DNA from: Micavibrio sp. UBA1850
Lineage (GTDB): Bacteria > Pseudomonadota > Alphaproteobacteria > Micavibrionales > Micavibrionaceae
Direction: 5' to 3'
NCBI GenBank assembly: GCA_002338525.1
Contig: DDIM01000021.1
Location: 1-7,690, forward strand
DNA length: 7,690 nt
Both the position numbers and the translations under genes were made by a program. Every line of letters begins with the position of its first letter. Position 1 is the stretch's first letter. Positions 6,674 to 7,690 of the stretch are shown here, piece by piece. The notes under the pieces were generated by a model, which saw nothing but the letters and a program-made list of their open reading frames with translations, was not told where the DNA came from and did not search any database.

Positions 6674-7292
6674 TAATTGTGGTGACTCATGTGGCAATCA
6701 AAGTTTTGATGGTATGACACAAACGTATAAACGCATCCTTTGGATTATTGTTGCAATTAATGGCGTGATGTTCTGTGTTGAGATTATTGCAGGATTTTTA
6801 GCTGACTCTACAGCGCTAAAAGCCGATGCCCTTGATTTTCTGGGAGACACTGCAACCTATGGAATCACACTCTTGGTTTTAGGAAAATCGCTGGAATTAA
6901 GAGCAAAAGCGGCTTTGTTAAAAGGTTTAAGCCTTGGAGCAATGGCGTTATTTGTTTTGTGTTTTACGCTTTATCGCACAATTGTAATCGGAGAGCCTGA
7001 GCCGATGACAATGAGCGGTATCGGTGTTCTCGCATTCATTGCCAATATGATTAGTGTCTTTTTGCTTTTAAAATATCGTGAAGGCGACTCCAATATAAAA
7101 TCGGTTTGGTTGTGTAGCCGAAATGATGCAATAGGTAATATCGCTGTAATTTTGGCAGGTTTAGGTGTTTTTGCAAGCGGCACGGTATGGCCGGATATTG
7201 TTGTTGCATTTATTATTGCAGGGTTATTTATGCATTCCTCGGTCAAAATCATTTTACAAGCCCGCAAAGAATTAAAAGAGAGTAGAAGCTAA
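6666..7292 (+). CDS. Short CDF-family cation transporter with atypical metal site
   Basis: This is a predicted inner-membrane cation diffusion facilitator exporting divalent metal from cytoplasm to periplasm (208 residues). It has about six hydrophobic segments, at about 22-44, 62-74, 86-104, 116-135, 155-172 and 176-193. The N-terminus has a C5-x3-C9 pair (MADNCGDSCG). TM2 reads ADALDFLGD, giving D57-x3-D61 in place of the H-x3-D of zinc-type CDFs. TM5 reads CSRNDAIGN, so the usual H-x3-D becomes C150-x3-D154. Only about 15 residues follow the last TM, so the CDF cytoplasmic C-terminal dimerisation domain is missing. The overall pattern (ADALDFLGD, KYREGD, SVWLCSRNDAIGN) matches a known group of short CDF-like proteins found with metal-resistance genes. 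It overlaps lspA by 8 bases and the next CDF by 1. Its base composition is AT-richer than its neighbours. Substrate unknown; Cys-containing sites would suit softer metals such as Cd or Pb. Confidence 0.87.
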   Translation: MADNCGDSCGNQSFDGMTQTYKRILWIIVAINGVMFCVEIIAGFLADSTALKADALDFLGDTATYGITLLVLGKSLELRAKAALLKGLSLGAMALFVLCFTLYRTIVIGEPEPMTMSGIGVLAFIANMISVFLLLKYREGDSNIKSVWLCSRNDAIGNIAVILAGLGVFASGTVWPDIVVAFIIAGLFMHSSVKIILQARKELKESRS

Positions 7293-7690
7293 TGGGACAC
7301 GGACATTCACACGGCAATCCATCGGAAATAGGCGAAAAGCGATTATGGTGGGCTGTAGGGGCCAATATTTTGCTCACCGTGGCGCAAGTTATTGGAGGAC
7401 TCGTTTCCGGCAGTTTGTCCTTAATTGCCGATGCCTTGCACAATTTCAGTGATGCTGCATCACTCCTCATTGCTTTGGTGGCTATTCGCATCGGGAGAAA
7501 ACCCCCTGATCAATTCAAAACCTTCGGTTATAAACGCGCCGAGACGGTAGCTGCGCTTATCAACCTGACCACGTTAATTATAATCGGTTTATATCTGTGT
7601 TATGAGGCGATCATGCGCTTTATAACGCCAGAGCCGATAGCCGGATGGACGGTGGTTATTGTGGCTGGAATTGCGCTGATTGTTGATGTT
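7292..7690 (+). CDS. Zinc-type CDF transporter (CzcD/ZitB-like), 3' truncated by window
   Basis: This is the first 133 residues of a second cation diffusion facilitator, running open to the window end. The gene is incomplete only because the window stops. It begins MGHGHSHG, a short His-rich metal-binding start. TM1 is at about 19-40, then SLIADALHNFSD with H50-x3-D54, the TM2 half of the zinc/cadmium site. The loop motif FGYKRAE (78-84) is typical of CzcD/ZitB-type CDFs. TM3 is at about 85-106 and TM4 starts at about 119. ATG 7292 shares its first A with the preceding stop codon (TAATG), so translation is probably coupled to the first CDF. The upstream site is weak (GAGAG, 7278-7282). The function is cytoplasm-to-periplasm export of Zn, Cd or Co in exchange for protons, supplying CzcCBA. 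I leave the symbol empty because czcD cannot be told from related CDFs on a fragment. Confidence 0.9.
   Translation, partial: MGHGHSHGNPSEIGEKRLWWAVGANILLTVAQVIGGLVSGSLSLIADALHNFSDAASLLIALVAIRIGRKPPDQFKTFGYKRAETVAALINLTTLIIIGLYLCYEAIMRFITPEPIAGWTVVIVAGIALIVDV

Overview
This window is almost entirely one co-directional (+ strand) heavy-metal efflux operon from a Gram-negative bacterium. An outer-membrane factor, a periplasmic adaptor and an RND pump encoded together imply a two-membrane cell. Gene content and protein style suggest Pseudomonadota, possibly an alphaproteobacterium, but the sequence does not fix the taxon. No rRNA, tRNA, insertion sequence, CRISPR array or integrase is visible.

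Layout. An AT-rich leader (1-81) precedes a small exported Cys/His protein (82-399). This sits in the position that CzcI-like small periplasmic proteins occupy in czc operons. After 135 bases come czcC (535-1818, outer-membrane factor), czcB (1808-2944, periplasmic adaptor with a very His/Asp-rich N-terminal segment) and czcA (2973-6152, HME-RND proton/metal antiporter). These are followed by an lspA-type signal peptidase II paralogue (6155-6673), a short cation diffusion facilitator (CDF) protein with an unusual predicted metal site (6666-7292), and the start of a second, canonical zinc-type CDF transporter (7292 to the window end, truncated). From czcC onward the junctions are overlaps of 11, 8 and 1 bases or gaps of 28 and 2 bases. 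This fits one transcript with translational coupling.

How the genes probably work together (inference from family knowledge). The two CDF proteins would move divalent cations such as Zn, Cd or Co from cytoplasm to periplasm. CzcCBA would then expel periplasmic cations across the outer membrane. The His-rich arm of CzcB and the small Cys/His protein would bind or buffer metal in the periplasm. LspA normally matures lipoproteins, and its job here is unclear because no lipoprotein is encoded in the window. The regulator (MerR, ArsR or two-component type) is not in view.

Most noteworthy point. A near-perfect 34-base palindrome with terminator-like geometry lies inside the first 18 codons of lspA, exactly between the CzcCBA block and the LspA/CDF block. 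It could set different expression levels for the two halves. The system as a whole is a recognisable Czc-type metal efflux cluster rather than an unknown system. The oddities are the hairpin, the divergent LspA, the altered CDF metal site and an adaptor with no visible alpha-hairpin.
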